Assembly (NCBI GenBank): GCA_965226545.1
Contig: OZ245364.1
Span: 62,001-126,000, forward strand
Origin: JAHRAW01 sp965226545
GTDB taxonomy: Bacteria > Pseudomonadota > Gammaproteobacteria > Arenicellales > Poriferihabitantaceae
DNA: 64,000 bases
Direction of reading: 5' to 3'
Shown: positions 16,751 to 24,748 of the stretch, in pieces
Layout of the letters: each line of letters starts with the position of its first letter
Numbering within the stretch: position 1 is the first letter of the stretch
Position numbers and translations under genes: made by a program
Notes under the pieces: generated by a model
The model's database searches: none
The model's input: the letters and a program-made list of their open reading frames with translations, nothing else
Told to the model about the DNA's origin: nothing

Positions 16751-19054
16751 CTAAGAACGCTTCGCCACGGTCTTGTCGCTTGATGTCGAGCCGCGCCACA
16801 GTTGCCAGCCAAACCAAGCCAATGCCAATGCGCCGACGGTGAAGATGATGTCGCCGGGTACGCGCATCCAAACGAAGAATTCCATAATCGGTTGATGCAT
16901 GAATTGCGGTGCGCGCGCCGACCAATAGCCGACCGAATAACTTTCCATTGCCTGCAAAATGCCCTGCGGCAACAGCGATAAAAACACCATCGCGCCAAGC
17001 CCGATGTTAAACGCCCAAAACGAAACTTTGAGCGTGCGGTTTTTCCACAACGCGCGATCGCTCGATAAGCACAAACAAAACAACGACAAGCCGATGGCGA
17101 GCATTCCATAGACGCCGAACAAGGCGGCGTGGCCATGCACCGGCGTGGTGTTCAGCCCCTGCAGATAATACAACGCCAGCGGCGGGTTGATTAAAAAGCC
17201 AAGCAAGCCGGCGCCGACCAAATTCCAAAACGACACCGCCAGCAAAAACATCAACGGCCAATGATATCTGCCTATCCACGATGATGCTTCGCGCTCGACT
17301 TTATAATGGGTATACGCCTCGAAGCCGATGATGACCAACGGCACGACTTCGAGCGCCGAGAACATCCCGCCAATCGCCAACACGCCTATCGGCGTGCCGC
17401 TCCAATATAAATGATGAAAGGTGCCGAGTACGCCGCCGGATAAAAAGATCAACGCCGCAAACAACACCGAAATCGACGCGGTTGATGCGCGCAACAATCC
17501 CATCTTGACGAACAGGAAAGCGATGATGGCGGTGGCGAACACTTCGAACACGCCTTCGACCCAAAGATGCACCACCCACCACCGCCAATATTCGGCGACG
17601 CTTAGATGCGTGTTTTGTCCCCACAGCAAACCGGCGCCGTAGAGCAAGCCAATCGCGATGCTGGAAATTAACAGCATCCAAATTAAATGTCGATTGCCGC
17701 CTTCGCCGCGCAACGCCGGCCACAATGCGCGGAACATCATCACCAGCCACAACAACAAACCGATGAACAAAAAGATTTGCCAGAATCGTCCGAGGTCCAA
17801 ATATTCATAGCCTTGATGCCCAAACCAAAAATTCGCCGTAAATGAATCAAAGCGGCGTTGCACGCCAAGCCATTCGCCGGCGAATGAACCGACCACGATA
17901 ATCAGCAAACAGCAATACAAAAAGTTTACGCCGATGCGCTGCAACTTCGGCTCATGCCCGGAAATTAACGGCGCCAGAAACAACCCGGCCGCAAGCCATG
18001 CGGTTGCAATCCAAAACAACGCCGCTTGAACATGCCAAGTGCGGGTGACGGCATAGGGAAGATAATCGCTGATTGGCAGCCCGTAGAATTCGCGCCCGTC
18101 GACGGCGTAATGCGCGGTGATTGCACCGAGCGTAATTTGCACGACAATTAATGCTATGACTGTGGCGAAATATTTAAGCGTCGCGCGCATCGATGGCGTT
18201 AATTTAATTTCGGCGAAAAAGTCGCTCTTGGCGACGCCGAATTGCGGGGTTAAATCATCGCGCCATGCATCGTATTGGCGCACGTAATACCAACACAATG
18301 CGCCAATCCCGCCGAGCAACAATACGATGCTGGCAAGGCTCCACAAAAACACCGGCGCGGTTGGCGTGTTGCCGACCAATTTTTCATGCGGCCAATTGCT
18401 GGTGTAGGTAATCTCTTGTGCGGGGCGATTGGTGGATGCGCCCCATGAAGTCCAAAAGAAAAACGCCGACAACGCGCGCGCCTGTTCAGCGGGCAATCGC
18501 ACATTCGCCGCAATCGCCATTTGCTTGCGCAGTTTAAGATAGGGCGCCGTGTCGCCGCCGAATAATCCGTAATAATGCGCGCCGACCGTCGCCATTGCGC
18601 GCGCGCGTTCGGCTGACACCGTAATCGAATTGTCGCTTGGGTCATGGGTGTTGGTGCGCATCTCGACGCGCACGGCGGCGGTGACATAGGCGCGCTGCAA
18701 TTCGTTTAACTCATCCAAGCGCGCGCCGTATTCGCGTTGCGCGACGATGTCGGCAAGCGCACTGGCCTCGCGATGCAGCCAATCGGCGGTCCAATCCGGC
18801 GCAAGATAACCGCCGTGTCCCCAAACCGAACCCAGTTGCATGCCGCCGAGCGTGCGCCACACTTGTTGACCTCGCAAAATTTCTTCGCGCGTGTGAATCA
18901 CTTCGCCATTCGTTGCGCTGACAACGCGCGCAATCGGCGGCGCCTGTTGATAAATTAAATTGCCGAAGCCCAACAATACGGCGAATGAAAACGCCATCGC
19001 CAAACCGAAAATAATCCACAACCGCTTAATGGGGAAAAGTTGTGCGTATCCCAT
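16751..19054 (-). CDS. norZ: Quinol-dependent nitric oxide reductase (qNor type)
   Basis: Reduces two NO to N2O in the inner membrane with electrons from quinol. The 767 residues are those of the single-subunit qNor: a periplasmic N-terminal domain (REEILRGQQVWRTLGGMQLG) followed by about a dozen hydrophobic helices. Haem and non-haem iron ligands are seen in TWHVQAALFWIA, HLWVEGVFEVFA and LGTFHHLYWSGTP. ATG 19054 is chosen because GGGAG lies eight bases upstream and the extra lead from 19102 is not conserved. An Fnr/Dnr-type box lies 58-71 bases upstream, and a Crp/Fnr regulator gene lies behind it, so control by NO or low oxygen is likely. Confidence 0.94.
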   Translation of the reverse strand: MGYAQLFPIKRLWIIFGLAMAFSFAVLLGFGNLIYQQAPPIARVVSATNGEVIHTREEILRGQQVWRTLGGMQLGSVWGHGGYLAPDWTADWLHREASALADIVAQREYGARLDELNELQRAYVTAAVRVEMRTNTHDPSDNSITVSAERARAMATVGAHYYGLFGGDTAPYLKLRKQMAIAANVRLPAEQARALSAFFFWTSWGASTNRPAQEITYTSNWPHEKLVGNTPTAPVFLWSLASIVLLLGGIGALCWYYVRQYDAWRDDLTPQFGVAKSDFFAEIKLTPSMRATLKYFATVIALIVVQITLGAITAHYAVDGREFYGLPISDYLPYAVTRTWHVQAALFWIATAWLAAGLFLAPLISGHEPKLQRIGVNFLYCCLLIIVVGSFAGEWLGVQRRFDSFTANFWFGHQGYEYLDLGRFWQIFLFIGLLLWLVMMFRALWPALRGEGGNRHLIWMLLISSIAIGLLYGAGLLWGQNTHLSVAEYWRWWVVHLWVEGVFEVFATAIIAFLFVKMGLLRASTASISVLFAALIFLSGGVLGTFHHLYWSGTPIGVLAIGGMFSALEVVPLVIIGFEAYTHYKVEREASSWIGRYHWPLMFLLAVSFWNLVGAGLLGFLINPPLALYYLQGLNTTPVHGHAALFGVYGMLAIGLSLFCLCLSSDRALWKNRTLKVSFWAFNIGLGAMVFLSLLPQGILQAMESYSVGYWSARAPQFMHQPIMEFFVWMRVPGDIIFTVGALALAWFGWQLWRGSTSSDKTVAKRS

Positions 19055-19111
19055 GACAATGCTCCCGCGTGAATGGAGTCGCATTGTCGGCGCAACGCGC
19101 AATTTGTTTCC

Positions 19112-19125
19112 TTGATGCAGGTCAA
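19112..19125 (-). promoter_or_regulatory. Fnr/Dnr-type operator upstream of the NO reductase gene
   Basis: TTGATGCAGGTCAA matches the TTGAT-N4-ATCAA family site with one change (TTGAT-GCAG-GTCAA). Its centre is about 64 bases before the ATG, compatible with an activator site near -40 of the transcript. The regulator encoded next door belongs to the family that binds such sites. Confidence 0.75.
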
Positions 19126-19200
19126 AAATCGCCCGCGTTAAATTGCCGAATGAAGCCGTTTCATCCAGTTATTTCATCAATCCATTATCAACCCATCGCA

Positions 19201-20025
19201 TCAATCCACCTCATCAATCAACGCGCGCAAGGCGGTCAAATTGCGCGCCTTGAAATAATTGCGCACGCCGATTTGGATGATGCGATCGCGGCGCAACGCG
19301 CTTAATACGCGGCTGACGGTCTCCGGCGTGGTGTGCAATAACGCCGCCATATCGGACCGTCGCAACGGCAACACCGCCTCACCGTTTGGCGCATCGCGCA
19401 ATAACATCCACAACAACGCCGCAATCCGCGACCGCGCGCGCGATTTATGCAGCAACGCGGCCTCGCGATGCATCGCCGTCAATTCGCCGAGCGCGTGTTC
19501 CAAAAATCGCCCTTGCAAATGCGGATGCGCGGCAAACAGACGATGCAATGTTTCATGCGCAAAGCAACACAACTCAACCTCCGATAATGCCGTGGCGATA
19601 AATTCGCCGCGTTGGTTTGTGGGGGCATTTATGTTTGTAGTTGCGTTTGCATTTGCACTTTCACTTGTACTTGTACTTGCACTTGCATTGACATTTACAT
19701 CCGCATCCGAACTTGCGGAATTCATCGGGCCTAAAAACGCCGGCGCAAACAAAACGCCCGCCAGCGAATCCGGTTGCGCCGCATACTCCAACCGCAACGC
19801 CCCCTTCACCAATCGGGCGATATGCGGCGACGGGCAACCGCGCGCATACAACCGCTCGCCGCGTTTGAGAAAAATCCGCTCGCGCAAACGGTGATTATGC
19901 AACGCGGCTTGTTCGCCTTGTTCGCCGGTCAACACCGTTTGGGTTACCGGATGCATCAACAAACAATGTTGACAATGTTCGTCGGCATCGCAGGCGGAAA
20001 TCGCGGGAAGGGATTGTTTGCGCAT
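19201..20025 (-). CDS. Crp/Fnr-family regulator with low-complexity insert
   Basis: A 274-residue transcription factor. The N-terminus has a cysteine cluster (CDADEHCQHC) and a later cysteine pair (VELCCFA), placed much like the [4Fe-4S] ligands of FNR. The C-terminal helix-turn-helix is RRSDMAALLHTTPETVSRVL, whose ETVSR is the FNR-type recognition helix. Between them, near residues 107-138, is an insert of alternating Asn/Ser/Thr residues encoded by a hexamer repeat. Such an insert is not part of the normal cyclic-nucleotide-type barrel, so either a loop tolerates it or function is altered. The gene lies directly upstream of norZ on the same strand, and an Fnr/Dnr box separates them. Confidence 0.85.
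   Translation of the reverse strand: MRKQSLPAISACDADEHCQHCLLMHPVTQTVLTGEQGEQAALHNHRLRERIFLKRGERLYARGCPSPHIARLVKGALRLEYAAQPDSLAGVLFAPAFLGPMNSASSDADVNVNASASTSTSESANANATTNINAPTNQRGEFIATALSEVELCCFAHETLHRLFAAHPHLQGRFLEHALGELTAMHREAALLHKSRARSRIAALLWMLLRDAPNGEAVLPLRRSDMAALLHTTPETVSRVLSALRRDRIIQIGVRNYFKARNLTALRALIDEVD
19619..19716. repeat. Degenerate hexamer repeat inside the Crp/Fnr gene
   Basis: About fifteen 6-bp units of the GCATTT/GCACTT/TGTACT kind stand in tandem within the coding frame. On the coding strand they yield an Asn/Ser/Thr-Ala/Val dipeptide series. Confidence 0.8.
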
Positions 20026-20175
20026 TCGGCAAATTCGTTTGTGGCTGTGCGTATTATCGGTTAAATCGCGCCAAAAAACCGCCGCAAGTAATGCAACTTA
20101 ATTTGTTACAATTTGTTCTGCACCGCATCGATATTAACGCAACCGTTAACCTAAACATTGTCGTGCGCGACAAAA

Positions 20176-20236
20176 AACAATCATCCGCGCACAATCATCA
20201 ACGCACAATCATCAACAACACTATCATCAACAGCAT
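20176..20236. repeat. Tandem CAATCATCAA repeat upstream of xdhC
   Basis: Four to five degenerate copies of a 12-15 bp unit (CAATCATC-AACGCA) fill the leader and end two bases before the chosen xdhC start. The rest of the 20026-20175 gap shows no clear promoter. Confidence 0.65.
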
Positions 20237-20237
20237 A

Positions 20238-21098
20238 ATGAATTGGGCGCAAGCCATCGCCGAGTGCACCATATCCAAAGCGCGCGCCAATTGCGGGTTT
20301 GTGTTGGTCACGGTGCTTAGCGTTAAAGGTTCAGCACCGCGCAATGCATGCGCCAAGATGGTGGTAACCGAATCGAAAAGTTACGACACGATTGGCGGCG
20401 GCAATTTGGAATATCAGGCGATTGCCCAAGCGCGCGAATTGTTGACCGCCGGGCTGCCTGCGATTGTGCAGCGCGAATTTTCACTCGGCGCCGAGTTGTC
20501 GCAATGTTGCGGCGGCGCGGTAACCCTGCTGTTGGAATGTTTTCCGGCGTGTCGATTTAACATTGCATTATTCGGCGCCGGGCATGTCGGGCAAGCGTTG
20601 GCGAAAGTGTTGGCAGAGTTGCCGTGTCGGTTGTGGTGGTTTGATTCGCGCGACGATGTGTTTCCATCCGCGTCCGCCAACACGCAAACCATCACCATGC
20701 AAAACCCGTTCGCCGCCGTCGACCAATGCCCGCCCGCCGCGTTTTATTTAATTATGACGCACAGCCATGAACTCGACATCGAAATTTGCGAAGCGGTGTT
20801 AACGCGCGGCGATTCTAAGTATTGCGGCTTAATCGGCTCGAAATCCAAAGCCGCAAAATTCCGCAGTCGATTGCGAAAAAAAGGCTTTAGCGCCGATGAG
20901 TTGGCGCAATTAACCTGCCCGATTGGCTTGCCGCAACTCACCGGCAAAACGCCGATGGAAGTGGCGGTGTCGGTTGCCGGGCAGTTGTTGGCGTTGCGTG
21001 GGGATGGTGTCGACGGAGTCGACGGTGATGTCGTTGAGGGAGTCGATGCAAGTGTTGATGAAAGCGGCGATGAGCGCATCGAGACAAAAGTTGGTTGA
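20238..21098 (+). CDS. xdhC: Xanthine dehydrogenase accessory protein XdhC
   Basis: Binds and inserts the sulfurated molybdenum cofactor into XdhB. The 286 residues hold the XdhC/CoxI N-terminal part (VTVLSVKGSAPRNACAKMVV, then GGGNLEYQAI and LSQCCGG) and a Rossmann-like C-terminal part (IALFGAGHVGQALAKVL, YCGLIGSKSKAAKF, CPIGLPQLTGKTP). ATG 20238 (MNWAQAIAE) is chosen because the longer reading from 20091 is encoded by a tandem repeat. After the normal end (AGQLLALRG) a tail of about 30 residues rich in Gly, Val and Asp is again repeat-encoded. It is separated from xdhAB by the norZ module. Confidence 0.9.
   Translation: MNWAQAIAECTISKARANCGFVLVTVLSVKGSAPRNACAKMVVTESKSYDTIGGGNLEYQAIAQARELLTAGLPAIVQREFSLGAELSQCCGGAVTLLLECFPACRFNIALFGAGHVGQALAKVLAELPCRLWWFDSRDDVFPSASANTQTITMQNPFAAVDQCPPAAFYLIMTHSHELDIEICEAVLTRGDSKYCGLIGSKSKAAKFRSRLRKKGFSADELAQLTCPIGLPQLTGKTPMEVAVSVAGQLLALRGDGVDGVDGDVVEGVDASVDESGDERIETKVG
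21003..21078. repeat. GTCGACGG-type degenerate repeat encoding the XdhC tail
   Basis: Hexamer-like units (GGTGTCGACGGAGTCGACGG and variants) run to near the stop codon and encode Gly-Val-Asp repeats. Confidence 0.6.
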
Positions 21099-21169
21099 CG
21101 AAGTGTTCGAAGTTGCGCGGCGCAGTGTGTCTTTTTGTTATGGCGCTTTAATGGATTGTTAATTGGTTG

Positions 21170-22375
21170 TTAATTGGTTGACAAGCAATCGCCGACAGCG
21201 GCGTTTTGTAAACTGCGTTGCGTAAACATCAGCCGCCCATCGCAAACAAAGCCGAGCGATTGCCAATCGACTTTGTTTAGTTTATCGGCGGCTTTACCGA
21301 GGTCGATGCCGGCATCCGGTTGGGGAAACAACGCCAGCACCGAGCCGTCGTAGGCTTGTGCGTCGCTGACAAAAAACGGTTTGTCTTGGCGGGTTTTGCA
21401 GTTGACATAAATGCGCGCGCCGGGTTGATGATGATAGGCGCGTCCCCATTGCCACCAATTGGTTTCATCGAAGGGTTTAATTTTGCGCTGCAGCAACGCG
21501 CGCTTAAACTTTTTTAGATGCGCGCATTTTTTGTTGTAAATCATTTTGCGTTTGTCGCCGTGTTGACGGGTGCGCGAGCAGACCATATCGACATTGGCAT
21601 AACGTTGATTGGCGAATATTTCATCGGCGCCGCTGACGGCGCCGACTTTGACATTAAAAAAATCGCCGAGCACGCCATGCCGCGCCGGCTTGCCAAACCA
21701 CAGTTGCCCGTTGTGTTGGCAAAACAAATTGCCCATGTTGGTTTTGCGGCTTCGGCAATCGCGTTGCCATCGCCAAACCGCGCAGTTGGGCGCAACGCCT
21801 TGGAAGATTCGCGCATCGCCCAATTCATAAAAATCGGTTATCGAACCTTGTTGGTACAGTTCGCGGTTTAAGCGTTTGGCGTTGGTGCTTTTTAAAAAAT
21901 CGCGCGGGGTGATGAATATCAATTCGCCGCCGCTGCGCAAATGCGCGATGCATTTGGCGATGAAAAACAAATATAAATTGCTGCGTTTGTCAAACCATTC
22001 CATCGGCAACAGGCGTTTGGTCGATGCGCGGATATCCTGAAAACGCACATAAGGCGGATTGCCGATGATGGTGTCGAATTGGTTATCGAGCGAATAAGCA
22101 AAAAAATCCGCGCGATGCACACGGCTATCTCGATTCACCCGCGCATCCAATTCGATGCCAACCGCATCGCCATCCAACGCCGCCATAAACGCGCCATCCC
22201 CCGCGGAAGGTTCGAGCACAGTGCCGCGATTTTTGCGCAGTCGCAACATCGCATGCACAATCTGCGGCGGGGTAAATACCTGCCCCAACCGACGAATATC
22301 CGGTGCGGCGGCTTTGTTGCGGGATACGGGTTCTTCGAGTTGGGTGACTTCGTTGTCGTCTTGCGGTTTGGGCAT
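21170..22375 (-). CDS. Gamma-class N6-adenine DNA methyltransferase, no nuclease partner seen
   Basis: A 401-residue Eco57I/TaqI-like methyltransferase. RRLGQVFTPPQIVHAML leads to the SAM site VLEPSAGDGAFMAAL (motif I near residue 53) and IIGNPPYVRFQDI (motif IV, NPPY). This order marks the gamma class. The C-terminal 180 residues would be the target recognition part. ATG 22375 has AGGA nine bases upstream. It is the last gene of a minus-strand island whose other members are small and unlike restriction enzymes, so it may be a solitary methyltransferase or a protective partner of an unrecognised nuclease. A TAAAAT -10 candidate lies at 22408-22413. Confidence 0.88.
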   Translation of the reverse strand: MPKPQDDNEVTQLEEPVSRNKAAAPDIRRLGQVFTPPQIVHAMLRLRKNRGTVLEPSAGDGAFMAALDGDAVGIELDARVNRDSRVHRADFFAYSLDNQFDTIIGNPPYVRFQDIRASTKRLLPMEWFDKRSNLYLFFIAKCIAHLRSGGELIFITPRDFLKSTNAKRLNRELYQQGSITDFYELGDARIFQGVAPNCAVWRWQRDCRSRKTNMGNLFCQHNGQLWFGKPARHGVLGDFFNVKVGAVSGADEIFANQRYANVDMVCSRTRQHGDKRKMIYNKKCAHLKKFKRALLQRKIKPFDETNWWQWGRAYHHQPGARIYVNCKTRQDKPFFVSDAQAYDGSVLALFPQPDAGIDLGKAADKLNKVDWQSLGFVCDGRLMFTQRSLQNAAVGDCLSTN

Positions 22376-22426
22376 TGTTAAGTTCCTATGGTGTGATAGC
22401 GATGAAGATTTTAACACAAGCGCACC

Positions 22427-22469
22427 GCATAAAAAACCGCGCGCAATTTTAATCGGCGGCGTGGTTGGG
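22427..22469 (-). terminator. Terminator hairpin A of a repeated set
   Basis: On the minus strand CCACGCCGCCGATT...AATTGCGCGCGG followed by TTTTTT forms a stem with a T-run, directly after the NYN gene. It is nearly identical to two further hairpins at 23077 and 23451. Confidence 0.7.
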
Positions 22470-22477
22470 TTTGATTT

Positions 22478-23041
22478 TTATTGGGATGAGTTGCGCTTTG
22501 GTAAGCGGAGGGCGAGTTTATCCAAATGGGCATCGAGTTTGATGAATTTGGAGCAAGTTCTTTTTAGTTCGGCCGATGCGCGCGCCCAAAAAACGACTTC
22601 GACTGTGAAGCCGTCTTGCACCAACCTCTCAACCGGCGGGATGTAATCGCCATCGCCGGATACCAGCAAGATTTTGTGGTTAGTAGGGCCATCGCCACGA
22701 TAAGCGTCTCTGCCCATTTCATGCGCAAGGGCGGTGTCAACGCCTTTTTCTTTGTTGGCGACATTGCGATTGCGAATCATCAATTCAAAGCCGACTGATT
22801 CGGCGAACGCCCATAACGAATCATTTGGCGGCGGGCGTGAGCCAACCAAAAGCACTCGACCAATCTCGTCATCGCCGTTTTGGGTAACAAATCTATAGAG
22901 TTTGCCGTAATCAATTTTGTAATTGCGGTCGAGCGTTTTGCCGCTGTTGTCGCCCCGCTCTTGTCGTTGTTTGCCAATCGCCGCTGCACGTTGCCCTTCG
23001 ATAAATAAATTGGAGTTGTCGATATAGATAAACTTTTTCAT
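22478..23041 (-). CDS. NYN-domain (LabA/DUF88-like) putative RNase
   Basis: A 187-residue protein of the PIN-like NYN fold. Conserved acidic sites are visible in FIYIDNSNLFIEG at the start, KGVDTALAHEMGRDAY in the middle and LLVSGDGDYIPPVERLV near residue 130; together these would bind metal for RNA cleavage. Length and motif order fit LabA-type proteins. ATG 23041 is preferred over 23080, which would run into the neighbouring hairpin. It lies in an island with a methyltransferase and small unknown genes; a role in defence or RNA turnover is possible but not shown. Confidence 0.85.
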   Translation of the reverse strand: MKKFIYIDNSNLFIEGQRAAAIGKQRQERGDNSGKTLDRNYKIDYGKLYRFVTQNGDDEIGRVLLVGSRPPPNDSLWAFAESVGFELMIRNRNVANKEKGVDTALAHEMGRDAYRGDGPTNHKILLVSGDGDYIPPVERLVQDGFTVEVVFWARASAELKRTCSKFIKLDAHLDKLALRLPKRNSSQ

Positions 23042-23076
23042 TGCGTTTGCTCTCGTTAGTTGTGCACGGCGGGCGC

Positions 23077-23120
23077 GCATAAAAACCGCGCGCCTTTTTA
23101 ATCGGCGGCGCGGTTTTGGG
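23077..23120 (-). terminator. Terminator hairpin B, overlapping a stop codon
   Basis: AACCGCGCCGCCGATTAAAA pairs with GGCGCGCGGTTTTTATG on the minus strand. The last codons and TAA of the 23098 gene lie inside the stem. It is close kin to hairpins A and C. Confidence 0.7.
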
Positions 23121-23400
23121 CGGCGGTTTCGGATGTTATTTTGGAATCAAGCACGTCCTCCAGCGTTTCCAGATTGAATTGCAACTCTTCAAACATTTTT
23201 AACACTTTCGGTTCGCCGCCCATTTCGACGAAGGCAATCATCATTTCTTTGTTTTTGCATTCTTGTTCGCTGTGTTTGCCGCCATAATGGGCATAGCACC
23301 TTGCGCTATTAACCGCCCATTTGATCAACGCAAACAGCGGATATTCGCCCGGATTAAGCGGTACGCGTTCGTAATCGGTTTTTAGGAATTCATCGATCAT
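23098..23400 (-). CDS. Small hypothetical protein
   Basis: A 100-residue acidic, soluble protein (MIDEFLKTDYERVPLNPGEY at the start) of no family I recognise. It contains two cysteines (SARCYAHYGGKHSEQECK) with a His between them. ATG 23400 has AGAGG eight bases upstream; the GTG at 23409 lies within that ribosome site. A -10 candidate TAAAAT with TG extension is at 23434-23439. Its last eight residues are encoded by the terminator hairpin. It stands between the NYN gene and a coiled-coil gene on the same strand. Confidence 0.65.
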   Translation of the reverse strand: MIDEFLKTDYERVPLNPGEYPLFALIKWAVNSARCYAHYGGKHSEQECKNKEMMIAFVEMGGEPKVLKMFEELQFNLETLEDVLDSKITSETAAQNRAAD

Positions 23401-23436
23401 TTGGGTCACCTCTTTGGTTAAAAGTCGATGGGGATT

Positions 23437-23934
23437 TTAGCATAAGGGCGGCGTATAAAAAAACCGCGCGCAATTTTGGAAACTGCGGCGCGGTTTTTTT
23501 TGGCGTTGCCGATGCCGGCGGTGTTTTGTCGGTTTAGTGAAAAAATTGGCGAGGGAGTTGATGATGTTCGCGATGGTTTGGTTGTCTTTGACAAGCACGG
23601 CAACGAGAAGTCCGATGATTGTGTACAGCAGGTTTTTAAGCCATGCGTTTTCGGATTTGAGTTCTTTGATTTCGCCTTTCAGTTCGGCAATGCCGGCTTT
23701 GGTTTCGGCTTTGACGGTGTCGATTTTGCCGCTCAGTTTGGCATCGACAGTGTCGATTTTGCCTTCCACACGCGCAAGGCCTTCGTTGGTGGCAACGTGT
23801 TTGGCGTTGGTTTCCAAGCGTACTACGCGACCGTGCAACGCCGCCGGCGATGAGTCGTCGCTGGCTTCGTCACCATAAGGGGACTGATCTTCTTTGACTT
23901 GATTGGGGTCGTCTTTGTCGTAAAGTTTTGTCAT
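23437..23934 (-). CDS. Coiled-coil protein with C-terminal membrane segment; frame runs through a terminator
   Basis: A 165-residue protein. After an acidic lead (KLYDKDDPNQVKEDQSPYGD) it has a long amphipathic coil with internal repeats (GKIDTVDAKLSGKIDTVKAE) and then a hydrophobic segment LLYTIIGLLVAVLV. This gives a tail-anchored or membrane-bound coiled-coil layout. The last 20 or so residues are very basic and are encoded by terminator hairpin C, and the stop lies in the -10 box of the next gene. That suggests the original stop, somewhere after NSLANFF, has been lost. ATG 23934 begins the conserved-looking part. Function unknown. Confidence 0.62.
   Translation of the reverse strand: MTKLYDKDDPNQVKEDQSPYGDEASDDSSPAALHGRVVRLETNAKHVATNEGLARVEGKIDTVDAKLSGKIDTVKAETKAGIAELKGEIKELKSENAWLKNLLYTIIGLLVAVLVKDNQTIANIINSLANFFTKPTKHRRHRQRQKKPRRSFQNCARFFYTPPLC
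23451..23503 (-). terminator. Terminator hairpin C, inside the coiled-coil frame
   Basis: AAAACCGCGCCGCAGTTTCC pairs with AAAATTGCGCGCGGTTTTTT on the minus strand. The flanking sequence up to and including the GATTTTA box also matches that around hairpin A over about 50 bp. Confidence 0.75.
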
Positions 23935-24122
23935 TTGGTGAGCACCTGTGGGGCGGAAAGTATGAAGGGAGTTTAGCACGAAGTTGGGGGGTGAAAGCCG
24001 CTTCGTGTAAGTGTGCGCATCATCGTCGGCTGTGCGCATAAAAAATGTGGCATAACGCACAATCGCGGAGGTTTTTTGGCGAGATTGGCGGTGGTGGTGG
24101 CGGGGACGACATTGGCAATGAT

Positions 24123-24158
24123 AAAAAACCCCCACCCAATAACATCGGGCGGGGGGTT
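24123..24158 (-). terminator. GC-rich terminator after the 24215 gene
   Basis: On the minus strand AACCCCCCGCCCGATG pairs with CCCAATA-side GGGTGGGGGTT, one mismatch, followed by TTTTTT. It lies about 60 bases after the stop of the 83-residue protein. Confidence 0.6.
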
Positions 24159-24214
24159 GGGTTTGTGGGATTTATTGGGGTTTTTGGGTGATTGGGTGAT
24201 GGTTTTAAGGGGGG

Positions 24215-24466
24215 TTAGGCGATGGCGTAGAATTGCGCCTTTTTGCTGTCGACTATATCGAGTAGTTTGCGCAGTTCGGTTTGGTATTCCGCTTGGCTTT
24301 TTTGGCTGCGGGCGGTGGTGTAGGTGCGGGCGTAGTCGAGCAGATGTCCTATCGCACGGTTGATTTTGATTTCTACGGCGACCAGGGCGGCGACGGTTTC
24401 GGCATCGTCTACGGCTTTGGCGAAGGCGATTACATCGACGGGGGTGGGTTTGGTGGCGGGTTTCAT
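24215..24466 (-). CDS. Small helical hypothetical protein
   Basis: An 83-residue, mostly helical, soluble protein (KPTPVDVIAFAKAVDDAETV near the start; TELRKLLDIVDSKKAQFYA at the end). I recognise no family. It follows the 64-residue gene upstream by nine bases on the same strand, so the two are likely co-transcribed. No strong ribosome site is seen. Confidence 0.55.
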   Translation of the reverse strand: MKPATKPTPVDVIAFAKAVDDAETVAALVAVEIKINRAIGHLLDYARTYTTARSQKSQAEYQTELRKLLDIVDSKKAQFYAIA

Positions 24467-24475
24467 TAGTTTGGG

Positions 24476-24670
24476 TTATTGGTCGTCGAGGGCTTCATTG
24501 ATGAATTTGCGTAATTCGTGTAAAGGTTCGCCGCGAATCGAGACGACATACGTAGCACATTGAATCTTAATTGCTTTGCCCTGCTTGTCAATGGTCGCAA
24601 CGGCGTTCTTGGTTTTATCCAAACGTTTTACTACGCCGCACTTGCAATTCCACTTAACAATTTCAACCAT
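24476..24670 (-). CDS. Small hypothetical protein with CxC motif
   Basis: A 64-residue protein that begins MVEIVKWNCKCGVVKRLDKT. The CKC pair plus one later Cys could bind a metal, though a full zinc site is not evident. It opens the small-gene pair that ends at 24215 and lies just beyond the porin terminator. Function unknown; the call rests on frame, spacing and protein-like composition only. Confidence 0.5.
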   Translation of the reverse strand: MVEIVKWNCKCGVVKRLDKTKNAVATIDKQGKAIKIQCATYVVSIRGEPLHELRKFINEALDDQ

Positions 24671-24693
24671 GATTAATTTGCCAATCGTAAGTT

Positions 24694-24725
24694 AAAAAAA
24701 AGCCGAGGGCGTTTCCGCCCCCGGC
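24694..24725 (-). terminator. Strong terminator of the porin gene
   Basis: On the minus strand GCCGGGGGCG-GAAA-CGCCCTCGGC is followed by TTTTTTTT, 24 bases after the porin stop. Confidence 0.9.
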
Positions 24726-24748
24726 GTGAAGCGGATTGAGAGTCGGGA

